Of a DNA stretch of 64,000 nt, positions 46,815 to 55,004 are shown piece after piece. The notes below the pieces were generated by a model. That model was not told where the DNA came from and did not search any database. It saw only the letters and a list, made by a program, of their open reading frames with translations. Source of the DNA: JALNZF01 sp964447405 (lineage in GTDB: Bacteria > Nitrospirota > UBA9217); NCBI GenBank assembly GCA_964447405.1, contig CAYUSP010000003.1, forward strand, positions 186,001 to 250,000. The letters run 5' to 3'. Both the position numbers and the translations under genes were made by a program. How positions within the stretch are numbered: position 1 is the stretch's first letter; each line of letters begins with the position of its first letter.

Positions 46815-46882
46815 TGCCTGCGTAGGGGTCGGCATCGATGCACAGTAAGGTCTGTAGCGCTCTTCATAATGCTGATACGCAT

Positions 46883-47740
46883 TCACGCGGATTTCACCAC
46901 CATCACCGGACAGGGAGCGTAGCCGATCACGGTCTCGGCTACACTGCCCATCAGGAGCCGCCTGAGGCCTGTCCGGCCATGTGAACCAATGATGATCATG
47001 TCGGCTTTCTGCTCCACAGCCAGGTTATTCACCGCCTGATAGGCTTCGGCTTCTCCCACAAAGGTCTCCGCCTTTACTCCCGCTTCTTCGGCCTGCCGCT
47101 TGACCGTTCCAACATACGCCTTTGCCTGCCTGATGAGGTCGTCAACAGCCTGCGGGGCCTCTGCATAAAGCTCTGTGGGAACATCTACGACGGACAACAC
47201 CTTTAATTCACCACCATAGGACTTGGCAAAGGCAATTGCACGTTCAGCTGCCAAGGCGCTGAATCTTGAGCCATCAGTAGCAAGCACAATGGTTTTCCAG
47301 CCCACGGTTGTATTGTTCGGGACCACAAGCACGTCCCGCTGCGAGTGGCCGATTACCCGGGCCGTTACTCTTCCCACAAGCATCCGTTCAACAGGCCTGA
47401 GCCCCCGCCTGCCCATGATGATCAGATCGCAGTTCTCGGCATCCGCCAGGTCCACGATGCGCTCGTGGGTTTCGCCTTCCATACAGACCGTTTTGATCAG
47501 AGCCCGCTCCTGCTCCGCATACTTCCTCGCGTCAAGCAACGCATCCTCGCAGGGTTTCCGGAGAGCGGCCCTGATGTCCCTGACGCCGACGGTCTCAACC
47601 TCGCCATCATAGGGCGGAACGACAGATGTTACGGTGATCCAGCATTTCTCATCAACAGCAAACCGGAACGCCTGTAAAAGCGCGTTCCGGCCTGATTCCG
47701 AACCATCGATTGCAACCAGGATCTTTTTATACTTTCCCAT
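46883..47740 (-). CDS. universal stress protein, tandem UspA domains
   Basis: A 285-residue protein with two Usp domains (about 1-140 and 147-285). Both have an ATP-binding style GxxGxxxxxxxG(S/T) loop (MGRRGLRPVERMLVGRVT and GSHGRTGLRRLLMGSVAET), suggesting nucleotide binding. The gene start lies inside the 3' end of the TauE-like gene (14-nt overlap, GGAG upstream), so it is co-translated with it as the last gene of a four-gene unit. Confidence 0.93.
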   Translation of the reverse strand: MGKYKKILVAIDGSESGRNALLQAFRFAVDEKCWITVTSVVPPYDGEVETVGVRDIRAALRKPCEDALLDARKYAEQERALIKTVCMEGETHERIVDLADAENCDLIIMGRRGLRPVERMLVGRVTARVIGHSQRDVLVVPNNTTVGWKTIVLATDGSRFSALAAERAIAFAKSYGGELKVLSVVDVPTELYAEAPQAVDDLIRQAKAYVGTVKRQAEEAGVKAETFVGEAEAYQAVNNLAVEQKADMIIIGSHGRTGLRRLLMGSVAETVIGYAPCPVMVVKSA

Positions 47741-48809
47741 GCTCCAATGCTCCTGACGCGTGCTGCAGCTTCTCGGCCTGTTTCCCCTGCCACATAGCTC
47801 TGAGGACGATGAAGGCGCCGAGCAGCAGCGCGAAGATCATTATAGCAAAGCTGGAGTTTTTGAGCAATTTAACAGTGGTATCGCCGAGCTTGTCAATAAG
47901 TCCAAGCTGGGAAAGATAAACCGGAACCATGAGACCGCGGCTGAAAAGCACGATCACCATGATAACGCCCATCACGACCTTGATCATGAAGGGTTTCACA
48001 TAGGTGGTGCCGATGGCGCCGAGCTGGATGCCGAAGAGCGAGCCTGCCAGAATGATCATGGCAAGCCGGATATCGACCATGCCGTGCAGGGCGTACTTGA
48101 GCGAACCGCCAAGACCCATGACAAAAGCGATCACCAGCTCCGTGGCGGACGCCATTAGGCTCGGCGCGCCGAGGACATATATCATGGAAGGTACGCCCAC
48201 AAAACCGCCGACCGCGATCGTAGCAGCCATCATGCCTGTTGCAAAACCAAGAGGAATCGTAAAGAGTACCGAAACGCGTGCATTGATGCTCTTGAAATAG
48301 ACCATGGTGCCCGGAATATTGATGGACTGTATCCAGAGGGCGAGTTTGCCGGCCTTTTCTGCTGTATTGGCATTGCCTGATCTGTAGGTCTTCCAGGCAT
48401 CATAAAGAACAAAGCCGCCGACTGTTGCAAGGATCACGACAAAAGCCACGCTCACATAGAGGTTGGATCCTGCGTCGCCGTAGGTAGCTTTGATTTTTTC
48501 CTGGATGCCAGCTCCGTAGAGAACTCCTGCCTCCGCTGATACACCAAGAATGAGGCCAAGCTTCACATCGACTTGTCCGTACTTGAAACGTTTCATGGCG
48601 CCAACGAGCGCTTTGGGGAACTTGTGGCACATGTTGCTCGCCACTGCCATGAGACCTGGAACGCCGAGGCTCATCATACCGGGCGTGAGCACAAAAGCGC
48701 CGCCGGAACCGATAAAACCACTGACCAGACCGCCTACGAAACCAACTCCAAAGAGATAGAGGATGGTGATTGCATCAAGATTTATGAAGTTCGTCGCTAT
48801 ATCGTGCAT
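47727..48809 (-). CDS. TauE/SafE-family sulfite/anion exporter
   Basis: A 360-residue inner-membrane protein with about eight or nine hydrophobic helices in two related halves (FVGGLVSGFIGSGGAFVLTP near the N-terminus and GMMAATIAVGGFVGVPSMIY in the second half), the pattern of the TauE/SafE family. Members export sulfite, sulfoacetate or other small organic anions; the substrate here is unknown. It starts 1 nt after the stop of the small membrane protein gene with GGAGG upstream, and overlaps the following USP gene. Confidence 0.92.
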   Translation of the reverse strand: MHDIATNFINLDAITILYLFGVGFVGGLVSGFIGSGGAFVLTPGMMSLGVPGLMAVASNMCHKFPKALVGAMKRFKYGQVDVKLGLILGVSAEAGVLYGAGIQEKIKATYGDAGSNLYVSVAFVVILATVGGFVLYDAWKTYRSGNANTAEKAGKLALWIQSINIPGTMVYFKSINARVSVLFTIPLGFATGMMAATIAVGGFVGVPSMIYVLGAPSLMASATELVIAFVMGLGGSLKYALHGMVDIRLAMIILAGSLFGIQLGAIGTTYVKPFMIKVVMGVIMVIVLFSRGLMVPVYLSQLGLIDKLGDTTVKLLKNSSFAIMIFALLLGAFIVLRAMWQGKQAEKLQHASGALEHGKV

Positions 48810-48810
48810 G

Positions 48811-49062
48811 CTACTTTACCTCCTTTATTTTGCGGGCAGCCTCAACGCCCAGAACAGTCCAGAAATTTCCGGTGAACGAGCCGTGAAAATACGAAAATAT
48901 GAATGCGGTGATGATCGGCAGCAGTGCATACCACCCTCCCTGAGCAAAGGTGCTGTTGATCAGATCCTGCTTCAGCAGAAGGGTCGCATAAAGCGCTATG
49001 GAAATTATGCCCATAACGATCATTGCGCCAACTGGTTTTTTCTTTGTAGTACTTGATGCCAT
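48811..49062 (-). CDS. small two-helix membrane protein
   Basis: An 83-residue protein with two hydrophobic segments (GAMIVMGIISIALYATLLL and GWYALLPIITAFIFSYFHGS) and basic ends. I do not recognise a named family. Its tight spacing with the TauE-like gene (1 nt) suggests it is an accessory subunit or regulator of that transporter. The start has GGAGG 7 nt upstream. Confidence 0.85.
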   Translation of the reverse strand: MASSTTKKKPVGAMIVMGIISIALYATLLLKQDLINSTFAQGGWYALLPIITAFIFSYFHGSFTGNFWTVLGVEAARKIKEVK

Positions 49063-49111
49063 GGTGATTCCTCCTTATTGGGTTATTACTGAAATTGACA
49101 TAATGAATGCA

Positions 49112-49717
49112 TTACACGGTGCAGCAAGCCTGCCGGGTCATAGTCACGATCGGCCGGGAAGCAGTCCGAACGAGGCGATTCAACTCTTTGGCGGTGACAT
49201 AGCCGTCGCTCGTCACTGCCGGGCTGAGCACCACCTTGTCGATGCCAATGTGATTTTTAAGAAAATCCTTTATACCCGCGACCGCGTCCAGCTTAGAATC
49301 CTTGATACTCACATGGATACCGTCCTTTTTGCATGCAGCCTTAAGGTCAGCCAGCTTCTCTTCAAAACTTTTCCGCAGGTTCTGGTCATTCTCAGCCACG
49401 AACTTCCGCGCTGTGTCATGCTCACCTTCCTCGGCAAACGCAACGGCTGACATCAGGTTGCCAACCCTGTCTACTTTGTGGCTTTCGCGTATTGCGCCCT
49501 GCTCCAGTATCTCCCGCGCGGCATCCTGCTCCCCGGCCTCGGCAAAACTCGCAGCGGTCATCAAGTTTCCTATCCTGTCCAGGAGATGCGCCTTTTTCTG
49601 GACCAGCAGGAGTGTGATGTCCTCATACATAGCTTTTGCCAGTTCAATTGCGTACGCGCCGCCTTCTTCGATGTTCTCGTCACGGTAGGTGACGAATAAG
49701 AGCTGTCTTTTTCCCAT
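49112..49717 (-). CDS. USP-like protein with internal duplicated helical insert
   Basis: A 201-residue protein that begins and ends like a Usp/nucleotide-binding Rossmann domain (KRQLLFVTYRDENIEEGGAY; ASRPIVTMTRQ) but carries a central insert with a duplicated unit: LLDRIGNLMTAASFAEAGEQ and KVDRVGNLMSAVAFAEEGEH, each followed by DxAR. I do not know a named family with this layout. It is the first gene of the sigma-54 unit leading to TauE and a tandem USP, with GGAGG 8 nt before ATG. Confidence 0.82.
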   Translation of the reverse strand: MGKRQLLFVTYRDENIEEGGAYAIELAKAMYEDITLLLVQKKAHLLDRIGNLMTAASFAEAGEQDAAREILEQGAIRESHKVDRVGNLMSAVAFAEEGEHDTARKFVAENDQNLRKSFEEKLADLKAACKKDGIHVSIKDSKLDAVAGIKDFLKNHIGIDKVVLSPAVTSDGYVTAKELNRLVRTASRPIVTMTRQACCTV

Positions 49718-49776
49718 GGTATTGTCCTCCTTAATAGTTTTTGTAGTTCCGCTTGTACGCGTTTACACCTGGCTAT

Positions 49777-49794
49777 ATTGCAGTGCGCGTGCCA
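49777..49794 (-). promoter_or_regulatory. sigma-54 (RpoN) promoter
   Basis: Minus strand TGGCACGCGCACTGCAAT has GG and GC exactly 10 nt apart, matching the -24/-12 consensus TGGCACG-N4-TTGCA with one change. The start site would lie about 50 nt before the USP-like gene. Two sigma-54 activators are encoded further right in this window. Confidence 0.8.
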
Positions 49795-50199
49795 AATTGC
49801 AACATGCTGTTTTCATGGAACATGGGCCGGAATGAAGCAAATTGAATCGTTTCAGATTTGAACGTCCATGAACGGTGGGTGGAGTAAGCTTTGAGGGTGA
49901 TTTTCTTCGATGCGCGGAAAGACAGCGGGAAAGGGGTCAAAACATGCGGGATTGATCAAACAGGTTGAAGGAGCAGTGAAAAATAGTTTTTGAGAAGGTG
50001 TTTAAATTTGGAACGCAGTCATTGCAGTAGTCACAATTGATGGTTTCGAATAAAGGTGTAATTCACGCTTGCCGGAAATCGTAGTGCTGCATAACGCAGT
50101 TCAAAGGAATGATTCCGGACAAGCCGGAATGACACTTTAGATCCATCTCAATCACCGAAGAGACCTCTTCACAATATAGATTCCTTGCTGTCTTTATCA
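49795..50199. other. intergenic region with possible activator sites and a small repeat
   Basis: About 400 bp with no credible gene. It lies upstream of the sigma-54 promoter, where enhancer sites for an NtrC-type activator would be expected; I could not define them. Near 50104-50135 there is AATGATTCCGGACAAGCCGG followed by AATGAC, a short inverted repeat type often dispersed in bacterial genomes. Confidence 0.4.
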
Positions 50200-50234
50200 T
50201 TGACAATGTGTATTGATTTTAGGATAATACACAT
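50200..50234 (+). promoter_or_regulatory. toxin-antitoxin promoter with overlapping operator palindrome
   Basis: TTGACA (50200-50205), 17-bp spacer, GATAAT (50223-50228). A perfect 9-bp inverted repeat, ATGTGTATT (50206-50214) and AATACACAT (50226-50234), covers the spacer and the -10 element. This fits autorepression by the antitoxin or complex. Confidence 0.78.
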
Positions 50235-50246
50235 CGAGGTGATGAT

Positions 50247-50456
50247 ATGAGCACAGCAGAAAAAATAAGGAAACAGTTCATTCTCGATCAGGATAAGATC
50301 AGGAGGGTCAGAAAAATCGTTAATGCCAAAACCGACACTGAGGCAATTACGATGGCGCTGGACATCATCATAGAAAACACAAAGATTGATACAATGCTCG
50401 GATCAATCAAAGGCAAAGGGACCATAAAGGATGTCTATGGCAGAACATCCGGTTAA
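50247..50456 (+). CDS. VapB-type antitoxin
   Basis: A 69-residue small protein with a short DNA-binding-like N-terminal half (RRVRKIVNAKTDTEAITMAL, ribbon-helix-helix-like) and a C-terminal tail that would wrap the toxin. It overlaps the following PIN-domain gene and has its own promoter/operator and a GAGG site. The assignment rests on size, motif and position. Confidence 0.8.
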   Translation: MSTAEKIRKQFILDQDKIRRVRKIVNAKTDTEAITMALDIIIENTKIDTMLGSIKGKGTIKDVYGRTSG

Positions 50457-50865
50457 GCTGCTTCTCGACACGTCCATCTACATCCCCTTCATCAACCAGG
50501 GCATTGCCCATCCCACTATCGAAATCCGTCAGGGACGCCCGTTGATCTATATGAGCGCCGTTGTGATGGAAGAACTCTACGCCGGCGCATTGGATGTTTC
50601 TTCTTCAAAGCTACTCGATAAAATGCATGACACATTCTCCAGCATGGGCAGGCTCATTGTTCCGGATGCCCTGGACTGGCAGAAGACCGGAAAGGTCGTT
50701 GCTCAACTTGGCAAGAAATACGGTTTCGAGAAACTGTTCTTATCAAGGATAACAAACGATATTCTCATAGCCGCGACAGCGCGCAAAATAGGTGCGGTCG
50801 TCGTAACACATAATCAAAAAGATTTTCTCAAAATACAGGAGTATATCGATTTCGAGATTTATTGA
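50437..50865 (+). CDS. VapC-type PIN-domain toxin
   Basis: A 142-residue probable Mg-dependent ribonuclease. Acidic PIN residues appear in KLLLDTSIYIPF (Asp), VVMEELYAGA (Glu), RITNDILIAATA (Asp) and a late HNQKDFLKI. ATG 50437 has AAAGG 6 nt upstream; an ATG two codons earlier has no space for a site. It overlaps its antitoxin gene by 20 nt. Confidence 0.85.
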   Translation: MAEHPVKLLLDTSIYIPFINQGIAHPTIEIRQGRPLIYMSAVVMEELYAGALDVSSSKLLDKMHDTFSSMGRLIVPDALDWQKTGKVVAQLGKKYGFEKLFLSRITNDILIAATARKIGAVVVTHNQKDFLKIQEYIDFEIY

Positions 50866-50871
50866 AGTATG

Positions 50872-50899
50872 AAAGCATCTTGATAGTCCGATGCTTTTT
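50872..50899 (+). terminator. terminator after the first toxin-antitoxin pair
   Basis: AAAGCATC and GATGCTTT form an 8-bp stem with a 10-nt loop, followed by further T residues. It starts 7 nt after the toxin stop codon. Confidence 0.72.
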
Positions 50900-50944
50900 C
50901 AGCAGTATTGTCTTACTTATATCTTACCAATGGGTGATGCGATC

Positions 50945-51208
50945 ATGCTGATCACCAAACTATCAAGCAAAGGACAAGTCATCATTCCCAAGGAGATCCG
51001 AAACCACCGCCACTGGAATCCGGGGCAGGAACTCCAGGCCATTGATACGGACGACGGCGTCCTGCTTAGACCTGCTTCCCCTTTTCCGGAAACGAGTATG
51101 AAAGAGGTGGCATCCTGCCTTTCCTACACCGGCAAGGCAAAAACACTCGAACAAATGGAAGCAGCCATTAAAAAAGGCACCCGGAGCAAGAAACATGATC
51201 GGCGTTGA
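50945..51208 (+). CDS. AbrB/MazE-type antitoxin
   Basis: An 87-residue protein whose N-terminus LITKLSSKGQVIIPKEIR is the swapped-hairpin AbrB DNA-binding fold. The C-terminal tail (MKEVASCLSYTGKAKTLEQM) would bind the toxin. ATG 50945 is chosen because it gives the canonical N-terminus; the frame extends back to 50891 into the preceding terminator. It overlaps the next PIN gene by 14 nt. Confidence 0.88.
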   Translation: MLITKLSSKGQVIIPKEIRNHRHWNPGQELQAIDTDDGVLLRPASPFPETSMKEVASCLSYTGKAKTLEQMEAAIKKGTRSKKHDRR

Positions 51209-51584
51209 TACCAATATCATCGTACGTTTTCTGACCGGAGATGACCCAGGACAGTCGGAGAAGGCGCATACAGTCCTCAAGAAGCCCGATATATTTATTG
51301 CAGTGACTGCATTCCTGGAAACCGATTGGGTCCTGCGACACGCATATAACGTTGCGTCCGCTGCGATCCATGACGCCTTCATCAAATTGTGCGGCCTGCC
51401 CAATGTCATACTCACAAGTCCCCATCGAATGCAGATGTCCCTTCAATGGTACGCTGATGGTATGGATTTCGGTGATGCCCTTCATCTGGCGGCAAGTCAA
51501 GCTTGCGGATCATTCTTCTCCTTCGACCGCAAGCTCATTCGCAAGGCAGAGGGACGGGGCCAATGCACGGTGAGGGAACAGTAG
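51195..51584 (+). CDS. VapC-type PIN-domain toxin, second copy
   Basis: A 129-residue PIN protein with IGVDTNIIVRFLTGDD (first Asp), FLETDWVLRHAY (Glu), GMDFGDALHLAAS (Asp pair) and FFSFDRKLIRKA (last Asp), all in place for a ribonuclease. The start has GGAG 8 nt upstream. It is a different subfamily from the PIN toxin at 50437, so the two adjacent modules are not a simple duplication. Confidence 0.88.
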   Translation: MIGVDTNIIVRFLTGDDPGQSEKAHTVLKKPDIFIAVTAFLETDWVLRHAYNVASAAIHDAFIKLCGLPNVILTSPHRMQMSLQWYADGMDFGDALHLAASQACGSFFSFDRKLIRKAEGRGQCTVREQ

Positions 51585-51710
51585 CATCTATGGGAAAGAA
51601 TTGACACTTCGCACGATAACACAATCTGGCCGAAGCTCGTTGTCACGAATACTGCACTAAACGGCGGTTGCGCTATTCGTAAATTGCAGACTTCATGTTG
51701 TGATCGATGT

Positions 51711-51749
51711 TCGGTAGGTCGGGTAGAGCGTAGCGAAACCCGACATAAT
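51711..51749 (+). repeat. REP-like sequence, left copy
   Basis: TCGGTAGGTCGGGTAGAGCG then TAGCGAAACCCGACATAAT. GTCGGG/CCCGAC arms give a hairpin. It is matched in inverted orientation at 52038-52077. Confidence 0.85.
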
Positions 51750-52035
51750 GGCTGATCAGCCTCCGGTGAATAATGCAATACAGAAGATCGACAGCGAAGG
51801 GGGCGAGCAAGCAATCTGGCAAAGGCGTTACTGGGAACATCAGATCAGAAATGATGCCGCTTTCATCAGTCATGTTGAATACATCCACTATAATCCGGTA
51901 AAGCATGGTTTGGCGAAGTCGCCTAAACTCTGGCCGTATTCATCGTTCCATCGCTATATGAAACAGGGGGTTTATTGTGACGATTGGGGTGCGGGTAATG
52001 AGATAGTATTTGAACGTCATGTTGGAAATGAATAA
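51748..52035 (+). pseudogene. truncated RAYT (REP-associated tyrosine transposase), C-terminal fragment
   Basis: The frame encodes IWQRRYWEHQIRNDAAFISH followed by VEYIHYNPVKHGLAKSPKLW and PYSSFHRYM, the C-terminal half of Y1/RAYT transposases. The N-terminal half with the HUH histidines is missing, so the protein cannot be a complete transposase. It is bounded on both sides by inverted REP-like sequences, as is usual for RAYT loci. Confidence 0.82.
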
Positions 52036-52037
52036 TG

Positions 52038-52077
52038 AATGATGTCGGGTTTCACTGCGTTCTACCCGACCTACCGA
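52038..52077 (-). repeat. REP-like sequence, right copy (inverted)
   Basis: AATGATGTCGGGTTTCACTG then CGTTCTACCCGACCTACCGA. Its reverse complement matches the left copy at about 35 of 39 positions. Confidence 0.85.
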
Positions 52078-52157
52078 CTGGTGGGTTGCCAAATTGTGTA
52101 ACAACTTCATTTTTGCTGCTGAATTGTTTGCTGTATGCTTTTAAATCCCCTGGCTTC

Positions 52158-52186
52158 TTGACAGATACACACCTCGATTATATACT
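52158..52186 (+). promoter_or_regulatory. sigma-70-type promoter for the Cache sensor gene
   Basis: TTGACA (52158-52163), 17-bp spacer, TATACT (52181-52186), in an AT-rich region 60 nt upstream of the start codon. Confidence 0.75.
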
Positions 52187-52245
52187 CTAACATATTTTCA
52201 ATTATTCATGATTTTTTTAACATCGCATTGTTAAAAGAATGAATT

Positions 52246-53454
52246 ATGGTTGTTTTTTTCAAAAAAACAAAAACTGCGACAGTTGATGGTACTTTTCTCA
52301 AGAGGATTGCAATTGGTCTCTTAATAATTGCCTCACTCTTCCTCTCCCTAGCGGGCTTTTCACTGTATCGGAGTCGCATTAACAACGAGCAGCGTATTTT
52401 TGTTACGGCAAATAACTTGGCTGCAGTCTACACTCAATCAATACACGAGATCATTGCAAAGATTGATGTCGTGCTCCTTGATATAAAAGAAGATGTCGAG
52501 CACCTCAGTTTAAACAGAGATATGGATGGCAGCATCTTGGACCAAGTCATCGCACGACATAGTAAAAATGTTCCGGAGCTTAAAAACATTCGGCTGACCA
52601 ATCAGAGGGGTAAGGTCGTTTACGGCGTCACCGAAGCAGAGGGTAAAGGTGCAAAGGTCTACGACAGAGACTACTTTATCCGCTTGCGCAGCAATCCGGC
52701 GGCAGAACTGGTGATTTCAAAGCCGCTTGTTTCACGTATCCACGGACAATGGCTGCTTGTCTTTGCCCGGCGTGTCAACATGCCTGATGGAACCTTTGGT
52801 GGAGTACTAATGGGGGCTGTGACTCTGGATTACTTAAATAAGCTGTTATCATCTGTCGATATAGGTTCGCATGGCGGTATCAGTCTGCGCGATGGAGAGA
52901 TGGGCATCATTGCGCGCCACCCTGCACCAAAAGATATTGGGAGTATCATTGGAAACAAGAACTTGTCTCCAGAATTGAAAAAAATGTTTGATGCAGGTGA
53001 GCCGGCTGGCACATTCTATACTCCTAAGAGCTGGGATAACGTCGCAAAAGTCGTTTCTTATAGAAAGGTTGAAGGGTATCCACTGTATATCAACGTGGGG
53101 ATAGCCGCCGAAGACTATCTTCCTGCATGGCGGAGTGAGGTTATAAAGATACTCGCTCTTTCGATTCTATTTCTTTTGGTGGTCTCGGGATTTGCCTGGA
53201 TATTGTATCACGATATGGCCGAGCAAAAGGAAAAACTGCGAGAGGCAGCCGATACAATCAAGAAGTTGGAAGGGATTCTTCCTATTTGTTCATACTGTAA
53301 AAAAATTCGCAATGATCAAGGCGACTGGACTCAGATGGAAGCATATATCAGTCAGCACTCAAATGCATATTTTAGCCATGGCTATTGCCCGGATTGTGCG
53401 AAAAAGGCAATGAAGGAAGTCGAAGATTATCAGAAAAATAATCCAAAAGAATAA
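52246..53454 (+). CDS. membrane Cache-domain sensor with C-terminal Cys-rich module
   Basis: A 402-residue protein. A transmembrane helix (about 20-42) and an extracytoplasmic double-Cache region (about 45-295; VTEAEGKGAKVYDRDYF, GVLMGAVTLDYLNKLL, ISLRDGEMGIIARHP) are followed by a second transmembrane helix (about 300-322), a short coiled coil and a tail of about 65 residues. The tail begins LPICSYCKKIRNDQGDW and ends HGYCPDCAKKAM, with two CxxC pairs. The same tail is on the REC-PAS-PAS protein at 6235-7638. There is no kinase, GGDEF, methyl-accepting or HTH domain, so the tail is the only candidate output. The ribosome binding site is weak. Confidence 0.86.
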   Translation: MVVFFKKTKTATVDGTFLKRIAIGLLIIASLFLSLAGFSLYRSRINNEQRIFVTANNLAAVYTQSIHEIIAKIDVVLLDIKEDVEHLSLNRDMDGSILDQVIARHSKNVPELKNIRLTNQRGKVVYGVTEAEGKGAKVYDRDYFIRLRSNPAAELVISKPLVSRIHGQWLLVFARRVNMPDGTFGGVLMGAVTLDYLNKLLSSVDIGSHGGISLRDGEMGIIARHPAPKDIGSIIGNKNLSPELKKMFDAGEPAGTFYTPKSWDNVAKVVSYRKVEGYPLYINVGIAAEDYLPAWRSEVIKILALSILFLLVVSGFAWILYHDMAEQKEKLREAADTIKKLEGILPICSYCKKIRNDQGDWTQMEAYISQHSNAYFSHGYCPDCAKKAMKEVEDYQKNNPKE

Positions 53455-53635
53455 AATCCCCGACCAAGTTATGTTGTTATGCGATTCTTGTCGTGGAAGA
53501 GAACTCAATGCATTAATAATATATATCACTTGGTATTCTGCAGGGCATTATTGCCAATCTGCCTGCGAAGTTGTAGGTGAAGCATCGAAACACCCAGCTG
53601 TTAGACTACCCTTAACGGAACTCTTGCCGCGGCAA

Positions 53636-54970
53636 TTACGCTTCCTCCTTCAAAATCCTCCACAAACTCGTGCGCGAGATCCCGAGCACTTCGGCGGCCT
53701 TGGTCTTGTTACCGCCATACAGCTCGATCACCCTCTCCGCATACTCCTTGTTCAGCTCCTCGATGGTCCTGATCTTATTCGGCTCGAACGTCTGGATCTG
53801 GTATACCTTCATACTTTGGGGCAGGCTTTCCACCGTGATGAGGGGGCTCTTTTCAAGCATGATAGCACGCTCGACGATGTTCTCCAGTTCGCGCACATTT
53901 CCCGGGTAGCTGTAGTGCCAGAGCACGTCCTTCGCCTCTTTGTCGAATTCCGTTATCTTTTTGCCGGACTTAGGCACATGCTTCCGCATAAAATATTCCG
54001 CAAGGGGCGAGATATCCTCCCTGCGCTCCCTAAGCGGCGGGATGGCGATGTCCATGACGTTCAAGCGATAGTAGAGGTCCTCCCGGAACTTCCCACCGGA
54101 GATCAGTTCCCGCACGTTCTGGTTTGTGGCTGCAATGAACCTCACATCCACATGGATCGGCCGGGTGCCGCCCACACGATAAAACTCTCCGTCCTCGATG
54201 ACTTTCAGCAGCTTGGCCTGAAGATTCGGAACCATCTCCGCGATTTCATCCAGGAACAAGGTGCCCGTATCCGCAATCTCCACAAGACCCTGTTTGGTTT
54301 TGATCGCGCCGGTAAAGGCTCCCCGCTCATGCCCGAACAGTTCTGAAGCGAGCAGCTCCTCAGTCAGCGTAGCGCAATTAATGGCCAGGAACTGCCGCTC
54401 CTGCCGTTTGCTTGTGAAATGAACGATCTTGGCAAGCAGGCTTTTGCCCACACCGGTCTCACCAGTGAGGAATATATTGCTTTCTGAATCCTTAATACCT
54501 TCGATGGTGTCGAGAATCTCCCGCATGGGCTTGCTTCGGGCGATAATGGATACCTTCTTATTCAAGCCCAGGTAGGTCTTGAGTGCAATATTTTCTCTGA
54601 CAAGCCCCTTCCGGTCCCGGATCTTGTTCACTTTCAACACAAGTTCATCCAGATCAAAAGGCTTGGTCACGTATTCAATAGCACCCTTTTTCATGGCCTC
54701 TACTGCGGAGCCGATGCTACCGAAACCGGTGATAATGATGACCTCGGTATCGATCGACTTTTCTCCGATCTTTTCCAAAAGCTCGATCCCCGTCAGTCCG
54801 GGCATCTTGATGTCCGCGATCAGGAGGTCGAAGGATTCTGTCTCGAGCTTCCGGAGCGCATCAATCCCGTTCAATACAGCAGCGACCGTGTGGCCCTCAC
54901 TCTTTAGAGTATTCACAAGATGTTTTACGGTTATTTCTTCGTCTTCAGCAATAAGTATTTTGAATGCCAT
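53636..54970 (-). CDS. sigma-54-dependent response regulator (NtrC family), second of cluster
   Basis: A 444-residue activator: receiver (about 1-120; KILIAEDEEITVKHLV, Asp in LLIADIKMPGLTG), AAA+ domain (about 145-385) with Walker A GETGVGKS, the sigma-54 contact loop ERGAFTGA and Walker B GTLFLDEIAEM, and a Fis-type HTH (NKTKAAEVLGISRTSLWRIL). All activation motifs are intact. It lies downstream of the NtrB-like kinase on the same strand and is its most likely partner. Confidence 0.96.
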   Translation of the reverse strand: MAFKILIAEDEEITVKHLVNTLKSEGHTVAAVLNGIDALRKLETESFDLLIADIKMPGLTGIELLEKIGEKSIDTEVIIITGFGSIGSAVEAMKKGAIEYVTKPFDLDELVLKVNKIRDRKGLVRENIALKTYLGLNKKVSIIARSKPMREILDTIEGIKDSESNIFLTGETGVGKSLLAKIVHFTSKRQERQFLAINCATLTEELLASELFGHERGAFTGAIKTKQGLVEIADTGTLFLDEIAEMVPNLQAKLLKVIEDGEFYRVGGTRPIHVDVRFIAATNQNVRELISGGKFREDLYYRLNVMDIAIPPLRERREDISPLAEYFMRKHVPKSGKKITEFDKEAKDVLWHYSYPGNVRELENIVERAIMLEKSPLITVESLPQSMKVYQIQTFEPNKIRTIEELNKEYAERVIELYGGNKTKAAEVLGISRTSLWRILKEEA

Positions 54971-55004
54971 ATGATGATCCTATCCTGATCCAGAGAAAGC
55001 TCCC

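Noticed and set aside
53471..54346. A 291-codon plus-strand frame after the Cache sensor gene.
   Set aside because: Mostly antisense to the sigma-54 regulator with intact motifs; no family resemblance.
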